DNA of 64,000 bases from Cryobacterium melibiosiphilum (GTDB lineage: Bacteria > Actinomycetota > Actinomycetes > Actinomycetales > Microbacteriaceae). Under the pieces are notes generated by a model. That model was given only the letters and a program-made list of their open reading frames with translations. It was not told the DNA's origin and did not search any database. Of the stretch, positions 7,210-14,761 are shown one piece after another. Made by a program: the position numbers and the translations under genes. Where the stretch lies: contig NZ_QZVS01000096.1 of NCBI RefSeq assembly GCF_003602235.1, forward strand, positions 124,001-188,000, read 5' to 3'. The first letter of the stretch is position 1. The number at the start of each line of letters is the position of its first letter.

Positions 7210-9434
7210 CCGTCGAGCTGGCCGAGGTTGATGTTGTCGCGGAAGACGTTGTGCGGGTCGACCCGGCTCTTGACCGCCTGCAAGCGCTCGAGCGTTGCCG
7301 GGGGGAAAGTGAGCCTTAGCCGCCGGGCGTCGAGCTGGGTTTCGAAGCTCAGGTACGCGCCGACCGCGTGCCGTTCGAGCGGCGCCCAGGCCGAGTCGAG
7401 GGCCGCGTTGTTCGAGCCGAGGGCCACGACGGCGAAGTTGGCGCTGCGGCCGGCGTAGGCCGTCGCATCCGCTGCCACGTCACTGACCGCCCCGCCGACG
7501 GAGCGCACGCTGAGCACCCCAGCCGTCCCGGATTCGAGCAGCGCGGCAATGTTTTGCCCGACCTCCGCGGTGAAGTGGTCGATCAGGATCGACCGGCCCG
7601 CCGGTTGGCCCTGGCCGCGGTGAGGGTCGGTTGAGGCCATCATGGCGTCGGTGTAGCGCTGCAGGCGCACGTCCTGCCCGATCAGCGGGGCGATGTCGGC
7701 GAGCGGCTGCAGCGCCGAGAGGATCTCGCCCTCGTCGTCGGAGTCGACGAGCGCCATGACGAGGGCCTGGGAGGGGGAGCCGCGGCGCGACGAGCCCATC
7801 ATGATGTTGGCGGTGAGACTGCGCGGGGCCGCCTCGACGGCGCGCCCGAAGCGCTCGAAGAAACCGGCGACATCCGTCGCGTCGAAGGTCAGCTGCGCGA
7901 ACGCGACCAGGCCGACCGGGTCGGCGATGATCTCGAAGGCCGTCGCGATGCCGAGGGCAGAGCCCGCGCCGCGCATGGCCCAGAACAGCTCCGGGTCATG
8001 GTCGGCGTCGACCCGCACGACCTCGCCGTCGGCCAGCATCAGTTCGACGGCTTCGATATGGTCGATCGTCAGGCCGTTCTGGCGGGCGAGCCAGCCAATG
8101 CCGCCGGCCGTCGCCAGACCGCCGACGCCGACTCCGCCGTAGTCGCCGCTCGAGACCGCCCAGCCGTAGGGGGCCAGCGCGGTCGCGACATCAGACCAGC
8201 TGGCCCCCGGTCCGATACGCACCAGTCGCCGTTCTTCGTCGATCACCTCGATCGAGTCAAGGTGCCGCAGGTCGATGACGATGCCGCCGTCGTTGGTGCT
8301 GCGGCCGCTGATCCCATGGCCGCGGCTGCGCAGGGCGAGCACGGCATCCGGATGCTTCCGGGCAAATTCCAGGGCCTCGGCTACCTCAGCGACGCTGGTC
8401 GGCTGCAGCACCACGGCGGGGGAGCCGCCGCGCAGATAGGTGGAGCGCACGTCGCGGTAGCCGGCGTCGCCGGGTTCGATCGCGGCCAGGTTCGCCGGAA
8501 TGTCGTCGTAGGAGATTCCCGGGCGGCGGTGCGCGAGTGTCGCGGTGCTGCGTGCCGCGGGGCTGGCGGGGCTCGTGCCGCCGCGCTCGGCCGTGACGAG
8601 TTCGCGCACCGCGGGGGCGACGTTCTCGATGAAGCCCTGCAGCGTGCGCGGGTCGTCGCTCGCGAGAATGAACAGGCTGACCTGTTCAGTGAGCACCAGG
8701 CCCGACAGCTCCTCCGCCCAGTCCGCCGGATCGCGGCCGGGAACCGGCATGACGTTCAGCAGTCGGCGCACCTCGCTCGGGTCGCGGCCGGCGCCGACCG
8801 CGGCATCGTCGATGATCTTGTTCGCCTCGGTGAGCGTGGGGTCGCGCAGGTACGGCTGGCTGGGCAGCCAGCCGTCGGCCAGTCTCCCGGTGAGCGCGAG
8901 CATTTTCGGCTTGAGGGCGCCGACGATGATCGGAATCGGATGCTCCGGCGCCGGACCTCGTTGGGCCCCGGCCACGCGGTGGTACCGGCCGTCGACGGTC
9001 ACGCCGCCGGGGGCATCCGTCTGCCAGATGCCGCGGATGATGGTGATGGCCTCCTCGAGCGCGGTGATGCCCTGCCCCGGGGTCAGCCGGGCGCCGCCCA
9101 TCGACGCGATCGCGTCCCAGAACGCCCCGGCACCGAGGCCGAGATCGAAGCGGCCGTTCGAGAGCAGGTCGAGGCTGGCCGCGGCGCGCGCCACGACGGC
9201 CGGCGGGCGCAGCGGCAGGTTCAGCACGTTCGGCGCGATGCGGATGCGTTCGGTTTTCGCGGCGACGTAGGACATCAGCGTCCAGGTGTCGAGAAACGAC
9301 GCCTGGTACGGATGATCCTGAAACGTCACCAGGTCGTAGCCGAGGCGCTCCACCAGGGTCGACAGTTCGACGACGGCTCCGGGCTGAGCGGCCGTCGGCG
9401 TGAGGAAAGCACCGAACTCGAGGGGGTGGTTCAT
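7191..9434 (-). CDS. Fused LLM flavin oxidoreductase and FAD-linked oxidase
   Basis: 747 residues; ATG 9434 shares one base with the stop of the upstream azoreductase (TGATG). Residues 1-275 are a luciferase-like monooxygenase barrel (MNHPLEFGAF, FDLGLGAG near 97-103, ALEEAITIIRGIW near 125-137, PIIVGALKPKMLALTGRLADGWLP near 168-191), which uses FMN or F420. Residues 330-747 are an FAD_binding_4/BBE oxidase of the 6-hydroxynicotine/berberine-bridge type: RSRGHGISG holds His373, the usual site of covalent FAD. The second cysteine of bicovalent members is absent (GGIGWLARQNG). VDPHNVFRDN near the end is the BBE terminus. Two flavin enzymes in one chain suggests consecutive redox steps on one compound; substrate unknown. 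Likely controlled by the HxlR regulator with the azoreductase. Confidence 0.87.
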   Translation of the reverse strand: MNHPLEFGAFLTPTAAQPGAVVELSTLVERLGYDLVTFQDHPYQASFLDTWTLMSYVAAKTERIRIAPNVLNLPLRPPAVVARAAASLDLLSNGRFDLGLGAGAFWDAIASMGGARLTPGQGITALEEAITIIRGIWQTDAPGGVTVDGRYHRVAGAQRGPAPEHPIPIIVGALKPKMLALTGRLADGWLPSQPYLRDPTLTEANKIIDDAAVGAGRDPSEVRRLLNVMPVPGRDPADWAEELSGLVLTEQVSLFILASDDPRTLQGFIENVAPAVRELVTAERGGTSPASPAARSTATLAHRRPGISYDDIPANLAAIEPGDAGYRDVRSTYLRGGSPAVVLQPTSVAEVAEALEFARKHPDAVLALRSRGHGISGRSTNDGGIVIDLRHLDSIEVIDEERRLVRIGPGASWSDVATALAPYGWAVSSGDYGGVGVGGLATAGGIGWLARQNGLTIDHIEAVELMLADGEVVRVDADHDPELFWAMRGAGSALGIATAFEIIADPVGLVAFAQLTFDATDVAGFFERFGRAVEAAPRSLTANIMMGSSRRGSPSQALVMALVDSDDEGEILSALQPLADIAPLIGQDVRLQRYTDAMMASTDPHRGQGQPAGRSILIDHFTAEVGQNIAALLESGTAGVLSVRSVGGAVSDVAADATAYAGRSANFAVVALGSNNAALDSAWAPLERHAVGAYLSFETQLDARRLRLTFPPATLERLQAVKSRVDPHNVFRDNINLGQLDGVTKTG

Positions 9435-10099
9435 CAGGCAGCCGCGAGGCGGGCGGCACGTCGGGCGGCCAGGCTCTGGCCGTGGCGCACGGCCTGGGCC
9501 TCGGCGAGGGTCTTGAGCTCGTTGGCGATCTCGGTGAACTGGTCGAGGGCTGGGTTCACGCCGACGAGGGTGAACTCGCGGGTGACGACCTCGAGGTCGA
9601 GCTGCCAGACGTCTTCGAGGATGCGGCGCATCCAACCGGTGGCGTGGTCCCAGCCCTCGCGGGGTGTGCCGGCGGAGTAGTTGCCGCCCTGCACGGTGAC
9701 CAGCACGGCCGGCTGGCCCGCCGTTGCGGGAGTCGTTCCCGAGGCCATACGCGGGTCGGTCAGCACGAGGTCGACGTAGGTCTTGAAGTGCTGCGAGACG
9801 CCGAAGTTGTAGAGCGGAACGGCGAACAGCAACGCGTCGGCATCCGCTAACTCATCGGTCAGTGTGCTGGCCAGGGCCGTTGCGGCCTGCTGCTCGGGCG
9901 TGCGCTCGGCCGCCGGGGTCATCGACGCGGAGACGGCGTTCGACCAGGAGGTGGCGGGGATCGGGTCGGTACCCACGTGGCGGCGCACGGTCGAGGTGAG
10001 CGGATGCTCGGCACGCCACTCGGCTTCGACGAGGTCGCCCAGGGCGCGACTCGACGAGCCTTCGGTGCGCATGCTGGCGTCTAAACGGAACAGGGACAT
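9434..10099 (-). CDS. FMN-dependent NADH-azoreductase/quinone reductase
   Basis: 221 residues with GAGGAGAG before the ATG. Flavodoxin_2 fold: opening MSLFRLDASMRTEGSSSRAL is the FMN phosphate loop, PLYNFGVSQHFKTYVDLVL (about 99-117) matches the AzoR FMN motif P-x-YNF, and VQGGNYSAG the second FMN loop. AzoR-type enzymes reduce azo dyes and quinones by two-electron transfer from NAD(P)H, protecting against thiol and quinone stress. It is the first gene of a two-gene leftward operon with the LLM/FAD fusion and is divergent from an HxlR regulator, a common pairing for quinone- or electrophile-responsive reductases. Confidence 0.9.
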   Translation of the reverse strand: MSLFRLDASMRTEGSSSRALGDLVEAEWRAEHPLTSTVRRHVGTDPIPATSWSNAVSASMTPAAERTPEQQAATALASTLTDELADADALLFAVPLYNFGVSQHFKTYVDLVLTDPRMASGTTPATAGQPAVLVTVQGGNYSAGTPREGWDHATGWMRRILEDVWQLDLEVVTREFTLVGVNPALDQFTEIANELKTLAEAQAVRHGQSLAARRAARLAAA

Positions 10100-10139
10100 G
10101 ACTCTCCTCGGTACTCGCCGGACCGTCGACCCGGGCTTT

Positions 10140-10156
10140 AGTTACCATCAGTAACT
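10140..10156. promoter_or_regulatory. Operator palindrome 1, azoR/hxlR gap
   Basis: AGTTAC-CATCA-GTAACT is a perfect 6-bp inverted repeat 40 bp upstream of the azoreductase start. A second GTTACC palindrome lies 50 bp away in the same divergent gap. The pair is a good candidate binding site for the adjacent HxlR regulator. Confidence 0.6.
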
Positions 10157-10205
10157 CTGAAGATAACTCTGTACGATGAGAGCCTGTAACCGCAAACGAT
10201 GCCCT

Positions 10206-10221
10206 GTTACCCCACGGTAAC
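10206..10221. promoter_or_regulatory. Operator palindrome 2, azoR/hxlR gap
   Basis: GTTACC-CCAC-GGTAAC, a perfect 6-bp inverted repeat sharing the GTTAC core with the site at 10140-10156. It ends 14 bp before the HxlR start codon, so occupancy would block hxlR transcription or translation (autorepression). Confidence 0.6.
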
Positions 10222-10235
10222 CGATGGAGGCCCGC

Positions 10236-10661
10236 ATGGATCAGGACGCCCGTTTCGAGGCGCTGCAGGACCGTCTGAGCGCATCACACCCGACCATGAG
10301 CCAGCTCTGCACGAGCGATTCTCCCGACCTGTTCCGGTCGCTGCTGTCGCGTATCGGCGACAAATGGACCCTGATCGTGATCGGGGTGCTGGGGGAGGAG
10401 CGCAAGCGCTTCACCGAGCTGGTCGACTTCATCCCGGGCATTTCCCGGCGGATGCTGACGGTCACCCTCCGAGCGCTCGAGCGCGACGGGCTGGTGTCGC
10501 GAACCGTCTATGCCGAGGTTCCGCCTCGTGTGGAGTACGAGGTCACCCCGCTCGGCCGTTCGCTGCAGGCGGTGGCCCTCACCCTCGGTGACTGGGTCAG
10601 TGAGCACCAGCACACGATCGCGCACCATCGCCGGGAGTTCGACGCGGCCACCGCGCCCTGA
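10236..10661 (+). CDS. HxlR-family winged-helix regulator
   Basis: 141 residues; ATG 10236 chosen over ATG 10224 because GGAGG (10226-10230) precedes it at the right distance. HxlR signature: Cys near the N-terminus (LCTSDSPDLFRSLLSRIGDKWTL), then a winged helix with RFTELVDFIPGISRRMLTVTLRALERDGLVSR and the wing RVEYEVTPLGRSL. Members with a Cys just before the KW motif (QorR, HypR, YodB types) sense quinones, hypochlorite or diamide by thiol chemistry. Divergent orientation from an AzoR-type reductase supports that reading. Probable autoregulation through the GTTAC palindromes. Confidence 0.9.
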   Translation: MDQDARFEALQDRLSASHPTMSQLCTSDSPDLFRSLLSRIGDKWTLIVIGVLGEERKRFTELVDFIPGISRRMLTVTLRALERDGLVSRTVYAEVPPRVEYEVTPLGRSLQAVALTLGDWVSEHQHTIAHHRREFDAATAP

Positions 10662-10666
10662 GCGGC

Positions 10667-10755
10667 GTGCCGGCGGGAGGATGAATTGCCGAGGTGTCGT
10701 CGCCGGGAGGATGAATCGGCCGGTTTTGCCGATCGCATCCTCCTTTCGCGGCGGG
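10667..10755 (+). repeat. 93-bp triad element B (two direct, one inverted unit)
   Basis: GGGAGGATGAAT at 10675-10686 and 10705-10716 (30 bp apart), then the inverted CATCCTCC at 10736-10743 within ATCCTCCTTTCGC. Aligns without gaps to the element near 16.9 kb, sharing much sequence, and to the one near 7.1 kb in geometry. It fills the gap between the convergent hxlR and Cys-rich microprotein genes and abuts the latter's stop codon. Confidence 0.8.
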
Positions 10756-10923
10756 CTAGCGGCCGAAGAGGCGCGACAGGAACGAGCCGGACGACACGGG
10801 CGCCGGGTGGTTTCCGGGGCAGCGCTCGTTGCGCGGCACGTTGCGCATGACCTGGTCGACGTGCTGGCCGCAGCCGGCCCAGGTGGTCTTCTGGCAGGTC
10901 TTGCAGGTGACGGCTCTACACAT
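10756..10923 (-). CDS. Cys-rich microprotein (CxxC, GCGQHVD), copy 1
   Basis: 55 residues, ATG 10923 preceded by GAAAGG. Sequence begins MCRAVTCKTCQKTTWAGCGQHVDQVM and has a second Cys cluster in NERCPGNHP. The TWxGCGQHVDxVM core and the spaced cysteines suggest a zinc- or iron-binding knuckle. I know this as a small conserved family without an assigned function. It lies directly downstream of thioredoxin (52-bp gap, same strand). A second copy, 42 residues, sits at 14506 next to the other palindromic operators, so both ends of this cluster carry one. Confidence 0.8.
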   Translation of the reverse strand: MCRAVTCKTCQKTTWAGCGQHVDQVMRNVPRNERCPGNHPAPVSSGSFLSRLFGR

Positions 10924-10975
10924 GGGGATTGCCTTTCGGTGACGCGGTTGGTGGAGGGTGGCGAATAGAGAGGGG

Positions 10976-11335
10976 TCAGGACTGCGCGGCGACCTTGGCG
11001 CGCACATCGTCCATGTCGAGGGCCTGCACACCCGTGACGAGCTCCTCGAGGGTCGCGGCATTCAGCGCGCCGGGTTGGGAGAACACCAACACCCCGTCGC
11101 GGAAGGCCATCAGGGTTGGAATCGAGCGGATGCCCGCGGCCGACGACAGCCCCTGCTCGGCTTCGGTGTCGACCTTGCCGAACACCACATCGGGGTGTTT
11201 GTCGGAGGCGGCGCTGAACGTGGGTGCGAAGGAGCGGCACGGGCCGCACCAGGCGGCCCAGAAGTCGACGAGCACGATGCCGCCGGCGTTGACGGCCGCG
11301 CTGAAAGTGGTTTCGGTGAGATCAGTGGTTGCCAT
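10976..11335 (-). CDS. Thioredoxin
   Basis: 119 residues, ATG 11335. Classic thioredoxin fold with VLVDFWAAWCGPCRSF: redox pair Cys30 and Cys33, cis-proline loop at GIRSIPTLMAF. It reduces protein disulfides, here possibly persulfides, using thioredoxin reductase elsewhere. The leader is only about 4-5 nt, and the promoter spacer is filled by a long palindrome, so expression is probably induced by the ligand of a CsoR/CstR-type repressor. Downstream is the Cys-rich microprotein, upstream on the same strand the MFS transporter and SQR-like oxidoreductase. Confidence 0.94.
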   Translation of the reverse strand: MATTDLTETTFSAAVNAGGIVLVDFWAAWCGPCRSFAPTFSAASDKHPDVVFGKVDTEAEQGLSSAAGIRSIPTLMAFRDGVLVFSQPGALNAATLEELVTGVQALDMDDVRAKVAAQS

Positions 11336-11340
11336 AGGGG

Positions 11341-11371
11341 AACTGTATACCCCTTGGGGTATACAGTTCAA
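11341..11371 (-). promoter_or_regulatory. Thioredoxin promoter with CsoR/CstR-like operator
   Basis: Arms AACTGTATACCCC (11341-11353) and GGGGTATACAGTT (11356-11368) form a perfect 13-bp inverted repeat around TT. On the minus strand TTGAAC (11371-11366) and TATACA (11349-11344) are 16 bp apart, so the operator fills the promoter spacer. ATACCCC..GGGGTAT is the kind of site bound by CsoR-family repressors (copper) and their persulfide-sensing relatives (CstR). Confidence 0.75.
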
Positions 11372-11387
11372 GTTCCGAGGGTGATTC

Positions 11388-12650
11388 TCAGATACCCCGG
11401 TGGGTACTCTTCTGCACGAGTCCCCAGGTGACCACGATGGCGACGAGAACGAGGGCGGCAGCCCCCAGGCCCGAGTACCCCAGGAGCACGAGGATCGGCC
11501 CGGCAACCGCGCCGCCGAGCGCGCCGGCGGCGTTCATGGAGAGGTCGGAGAAGCCCTGCAGTGATGAGCGGTCCTCGATGTCGACGGCCTCCGAGATGAG
11601 CGCCGAGCCGGCGACGACGGATGCCGACCAGCCGAGTCCCAGCAGGATCAGGCTCACCGTCAGAACCGGCTGGGAGCCGTCGCCGAGCCACGCGGTGAGC
11701 AGCGCGGCGAGGAGCATCCCCTGGCCCAGCAGAATGGTCGGCAGGCGACCGAAGCGGTCCGAGAGCCAGCCGAAGACGGGGGAGAGGGCGTACATGCCGG
11801 CCACGTGCAGGCTGATCGTCAGCCCCACAATGGTCAGGCTGGCGCCATGGTCGCGCAGGTGCACCGGTGCCATCGACATCAGGGCGACCATCGTCATGTG
11901 GCTGAGCGCGACGGTGACGACGGCGAAACGGGCCAGCCCATTGGCGCGCAGAATCGTGAGGCCGCCGTGGGCGCGCCGGGCGCCGACCTGGCCCGCGCGG
12001 GCGGCGAGGGCGGTGAGCAGCGGGTCCGGCCGCAGCCCGAAGGAATAGACGAAGGCCGCGGCGACCGTGGCCGCGAGGGAGAAGGCGAAGGCGCCGGTCA
12101 TGGCGGGCAGCCCCAGGGCGGCGCCGAGCGCCTCGCCGGGGCCGAACAGGTTGGGCCCGAGCACCGCCCCGATCGTGGTCGACCAGACGACGAGCGAGAG
12201 GTCCCGGGCACGAAACCGCGTGCTGGCCAGATCGGTCGCGGCGAAGCGGGCCTGCAGGTTCGTGGCCGATCCGGCGCCGAGCAGCATCAGGGCCAGCAGT
12301 AACAGCGGGAAGACGCCGATCGCCGCCGCGACGATCGCCAGCACCGCGCCGGCGCCGGCGATGAGCGACCCGGAGGCCAGCGAGATGCGCCGGCCCCGGC
12401 GCTGCGCGAGACGGGCCAGCGGAACGGCCACGACGGCCGCCCCGAGGGTGCTCATGGTCGCCGCCATGCCCGACCAGGCGCTCGACCCCGAGAGCTCGGC
12501 AGCGAGCAGCGCCCCGAGCGACAGGGTCGCGCCCATGCCGATGCCGCCGAGGATCTGCCCGGCGACGAGCACTCGCACGACCCGCTTTTGCAGGGTGGAG
12601 TGCGCGTCGGCGGGCCGGGCGCGGGCGACGGATGCGGCATCCGTCGTCAT
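11388..12650 (-). CDS. Major facilitator superfamily exporter, 12 TM
   Basis: 420 residues with about twelve hydrophobic segments. MFS signatures: RLAQRRGRR between helices 2 and 3 and the equivalent FGWLSDRFGRLPT between 8 and 9. Start ATG 12650 follows GAGGCC. Drug:H+ antiporter-like; cargo not readable. It belongs to the leftward cluster SQR-like, 47-residue protein, MFS, thioredoxin, microprotein, which suggests export of a sulfur compound, metal complex or reactive small molecule, but this is inference from context only. Confidence 0.85.
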   Translation of the reverse strand: MTTDAASVARARPADAHSTLQKRVVRVLVAGQILGGIGMGATLSLGALLAAELSGSSAWSGMAATMSTLGAAVVAVPLARLAQRRGRRISLASGSLIAGAGAVLAIVAAAIGVFPLLLLALMLLGAGSATNLQARFAATDLASTRFRARDLSLVVWSTTIGAVLGPNLFGPGEALGAALGLPAMTGAFAFSLAATVAAAFVYSFGLRPDPLLTALAARAGQVGARRAHGGLTILRANGLARFAVVTVALSHMTMVALMSMAPVHLRDHGASLTIVGLTISLHVAGMYALSPVFGWLSDRFGRLPTILLGQGMLLAALLTAWLGDGSQPVLTVSLILLGLGWSASVVAGSALISEAVDIEDRSSLQGFSDLSMNAAGALGGAVAGPILVLLGYSGLGAAALVLVAIVVTWGLVQKSTHRGI

Positions 12651-12706
12651 CGTCGGCCTCGGGTCGAGCAGGACAAGCGATCGGCGATCATGTGTCTCCA
12701 GTGGTG

Positions 12707-12850
12707 CTAGTGGCTGCTCTTGGCCAGCCGGTACATGGTGAAGTTGAGCATCAGAAAGCGCAGCAGTTGCACTCCGAGATTACTGCGCCGGGCGAGTTCG
12801 GCGGCGCCCGGAAGTGGGGCTCGGTCGATGCGGTCCTGGGTGGTGGTCAT
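12707..12850 (-). CDS. 47-residue protein with hydrophobic C-terminus
   Basis: ATG 12850 with GGAGAA upstream; a longer frame to 12895 would overlap the SQR stop. The first 25 residues are polar (MTTTQDRIDRAPLPG), the rest is one hydrophobic stretch LLRFLMLNFTMYRLAKSSH with a basic end. It may be a small membrane-associated subunit. Position between the SQR-like gene (41-bp gap) and the MFS gene supports co-expression. No function assigned. Confidence 0.6.
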   Translation of the reverse strand: MTTTQDRIDRAPLPGAAELARRSNLGVQLLRFLMLNFTMYRLAKSSH

Positions 12851-12891
12851 CGTGTTCTCCGTCGGTAGAAGGGGTGGGGTGGGGCGTGCGG

Positions 12892-14355
12892 TCATTCCGG
12901 GATCAGGTACCAGAACGGATAGGCCTTGGCCTTGTAGAGGAACATCGTGTGCAGCACCCGTTTGACCCAGTGCGCGGCCAGGCCGATCTCACCGGTCGTG
13001 GTGCGCGGGTCGCGTCCGTTGGTGTCGGGGTACCGGGCGTTGTCCGGCACGATCGGCGACATCGACATCGCCGCGGCGGTGCCCCGGCGCAGGCCGGTTC
13101 CGGTGGATGCGATGCAGGCGGCGGCCATTTCGCCCATCGACGCGTGGTGGGTCGGGGCGAGGGCGCCCTTCAGGATCATGTCGGCGATCGTCATCGCGAC
13201 AACCTTGCCCATCGCGCCCGAGGGCATGCCGGTGCGCGGCGGGGCGGGCGCGACGGCGAGGCCGCCGGGCGTGGCGTAGGGGCGGGAGATGGCGTGCGGC
13301 GGCGCGAAGGCGATTCCGACGCCGAACATGTTGGCGTAGGTCGGGTTCTGGTAGGTTTTCGGCCAGTCCTCGGCGGTCCACTCGTCGAACGGCTTGGCCG
13401 TGTAGTCGGCGTCGACGCGCATGAAGCCGCTCGGCGCGAAGATCGTGTCGGTGATCTCGGCACCGGTGCGGTCGAAGGCTTTCAGGCCCACCCCGCGGAA
13501 CGGCGGCAGCAGCATGGCGAAGTCGAATTTCTGGGTGTTCTCGGTGCCGTCGATCTGCGTGTAGTTGATGACGCCGGGATCAATCCGGGTCACCGCGGCC
13601 TGGGTGATGGCCTTCATTCGGCGCTCGCGAAAGAGCGATTCCATCCAGGCCTCGCTCGTCACGCGGGCACCTCCGGAGTTGAAGGTCATGCCGCCGACGC
13701 CGAAGTCGCCGAGCTCGTGCTCGTTGGTGAGGTAGATGACCTCGGCCTTGTCGCGCACGCCGGCGCCCTGCAGCTCCTGCTCCACGTTGAAGGCGTATTC
13801 GAAGGCGGCGCCCTCACAGGTGCAGGTGCCGTGGCCGACACCCACCACGAGGGTCTGCGGGATTCCCGCTTTCAGGGTCGTGATGACCTCGGCCAGGCGC
13901 TTCGCCGCGCCGACGGCGTGGCTCGGCGTGCAGACCGAGACAGTGTTGCCTGCGTCCGGCCCGAGGCCGGGTGTCGCGGCGAAGTTCAGCTGGGGCCCGG
14001 TCGCGTTGATCAGGTAGTCGTAGCCGAGGCGTTCGGTCGTGCCAACCCGGGTGGGGTCGGTGTAGACGATCTCGACCTGCCCGCGCGGGTTGTGGGCGTC
14101 GCCGTCGGGGTAGAGGGCCACGGCCTTGGCCTGGTGAAACTCGATTCTCTTGCGGCGATAGATGGGGGCGAGGGGAAACACCACCTTGTCGGCGCCCATC
14201 TTGCCGACTCCGACCCAGATGTTCGAGGGAATCCAATTCCACTTCGAGCCCGGGGAGACCACGATCACCTCGTGATCCCGGCCCAAACGCTTCTTCAAGT
14301 ACAGGGCCGCGGTGTGGCCGGATACCCCTGCTCCCAATACGACGACACGTGCCAT
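12892..14355 (-). CDS. SQR-like FAD/NAD(P)-dependent oxidoreductase
   Basis: 487 residues. N-terminal FAD-binding Rossmann motif VVVLGAGVSGHTAALYLKK; SPGSKWNWIPSNIWVGVG follows as in sulfide:quinone oxidoreductases. Cysteines at 142 (VSVCTPSHA), 178 and 180 (GHGTCTCEGAAFEY) and 414 (AAACIAST) sit where SQR and its relatives keep redox-active Cys; CEGAAFE resembles the SQR x-EG-x-A-x-E motif. The C-terminal end has aromatic and hydrophobic residues (VLHTMFLYKAKAYPFWYLIP) that could bind the membrane and quinone. SQR oxidises sulfide to polysulfide or persulfide and reduces quinone. First gene of the leftward cluster, with two ATACC palindromes upstream. Confidence 0.82.
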   Translation of the reverse strand: MARVVVLGAGVSGHTAALYLKKRLGRDHEVIVVSPGSKWNWIPSNIWVGVGKMGADKVVFPLAPIYRRKRIEFHQAKAVALYPDGDAHNPRGQVEIVYTDPTRVGTTERLGYDYLINATGPQLNFAATPGLGPDAGNTVSVCTPSHAVGAAKRLAEVITTLKAGIPQTLVVGVGHGTCTCEGAAFEYAFNVEQELQGAGVRDKAEVIYLTNEHELGDFGVGGMTFNSGGARVTSEAWMESLFRERRMKAITQAAVTRIDPGVINYTQIDGTENTQKFDFAMLLPPFRGVGLKAFDRTGAEITDTIFAPSGFMRVDADYTAKPFDEWTAEDWPKTYQNPTYANMFGVGIAFAPPHAISRPYATPGGLAVAPAPPRTGMPSGAMGKVVAMTIADMILKGALAPTHHASMGEMAAACIASTGTGLRRGTAAAMSMSPIVPDNARYPDTNGRDPRTTTGEIGLAAHWVKRVLHTMFLYKAKAYPFWYLIPE

Positions 14356-14418
14356 GTCAACCTCTTATCTTGTGCGGCTGCGACCGTGCAGCTGCGCTTC
14401 TGAGGCGACCCTACTCCT

Positions 14419-14434
14419 ATACCCAATGGGGTAT
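14419..14434. promoter_or_regulatory. CsoR/CstR-like operator 2
   Basis: ATACCC-AATG-GGGTAT, an exact 6-bp inverted repeat, 64 bp upstream of the SQR-like start. Same core as the thioredoxin promoter site. On the minus strand its right arm runs into TATAGG, a possible -10 for the SQR-like gene. Confidence 0.65.
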
Positions 14435-14461
14435 CTACCACGACGGATGCCGTTTTCTGCT

Positions 14462-14477
14462 ATACCTCATAGGGTAT
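14462..14477. promoter_or_regulatory. CsoR/CstR-like operator 3
   Basis: ATACC-TCATAG-GGTAT, the same palindrome with a single mismatch when six-base arms are compared. It overlaps TATTCA, a possible -10, and lies 29 bp upstream of the rightward Cys-rich microprotein. With the 14419 site it gives each divergent promoter its own operator. Confidence 0.6.
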
Positions 14478-14505
14478 TCATTTCCCGACATGAACAGGAG
14501 TCACA

Positions 14506-14634
14506 ATGTGTAGTCCAATTCGGTGCAGCAAGTGCGCAAAGGTCACCTGGGTTGGCTGCGGCCAGCACGTCGACGAGGTCATGGCGGACTTCGCACTCAG
14601 CCAGCAGTGCACCTGCGTCGAGCCCGGACGGTAG
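14506..14634 (+). CDS. Cys-rich microprotein (CxxC, GCGQHVD), copy 2
   Basis: 42 residues, a gene easily missed by length cut-offs. AGGAG at 14496-14500 is five bases before ATG 14506. MCSPIRCSKCAKVTWVGCGQHVDEVM matches copy 1 (10756-10923) at C2, C7, C10, K12, TW, GCGQHVD and VM; the tail has QCTC instead of ERCPGNH. It is divergent from the SQR-like gene and carries its own ATACC operator, so both paralogues flank one probable regulon. Metal or persulfide binding is the simplest guess from the cysteines. Confidence 0.82.
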   Translation: MCSPIRCSKCAKVTWVGCGQHVDEVMADFALSQQCTCVEPGR

Positions 14635-14761
14635 CTGGTTCAGGGGCGTGCGGGACGCCGTGGAGTCCTGCGGGACTCGCATTTCCTGGAGTTTGTCAGT
14701 ATGTTAGAACAATAGTCATCCGGCATCGGTGGCTACCGACTGACATCACCGAGGAGATTCC

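Noticed and set aside
14419-14477. MerR-type promoter operators
   Set aside because: The palindromes have MerR-like positions, but arms of C4/G4 with TAT ends are better explained by CsoR-family sites, and no merR gene is present.
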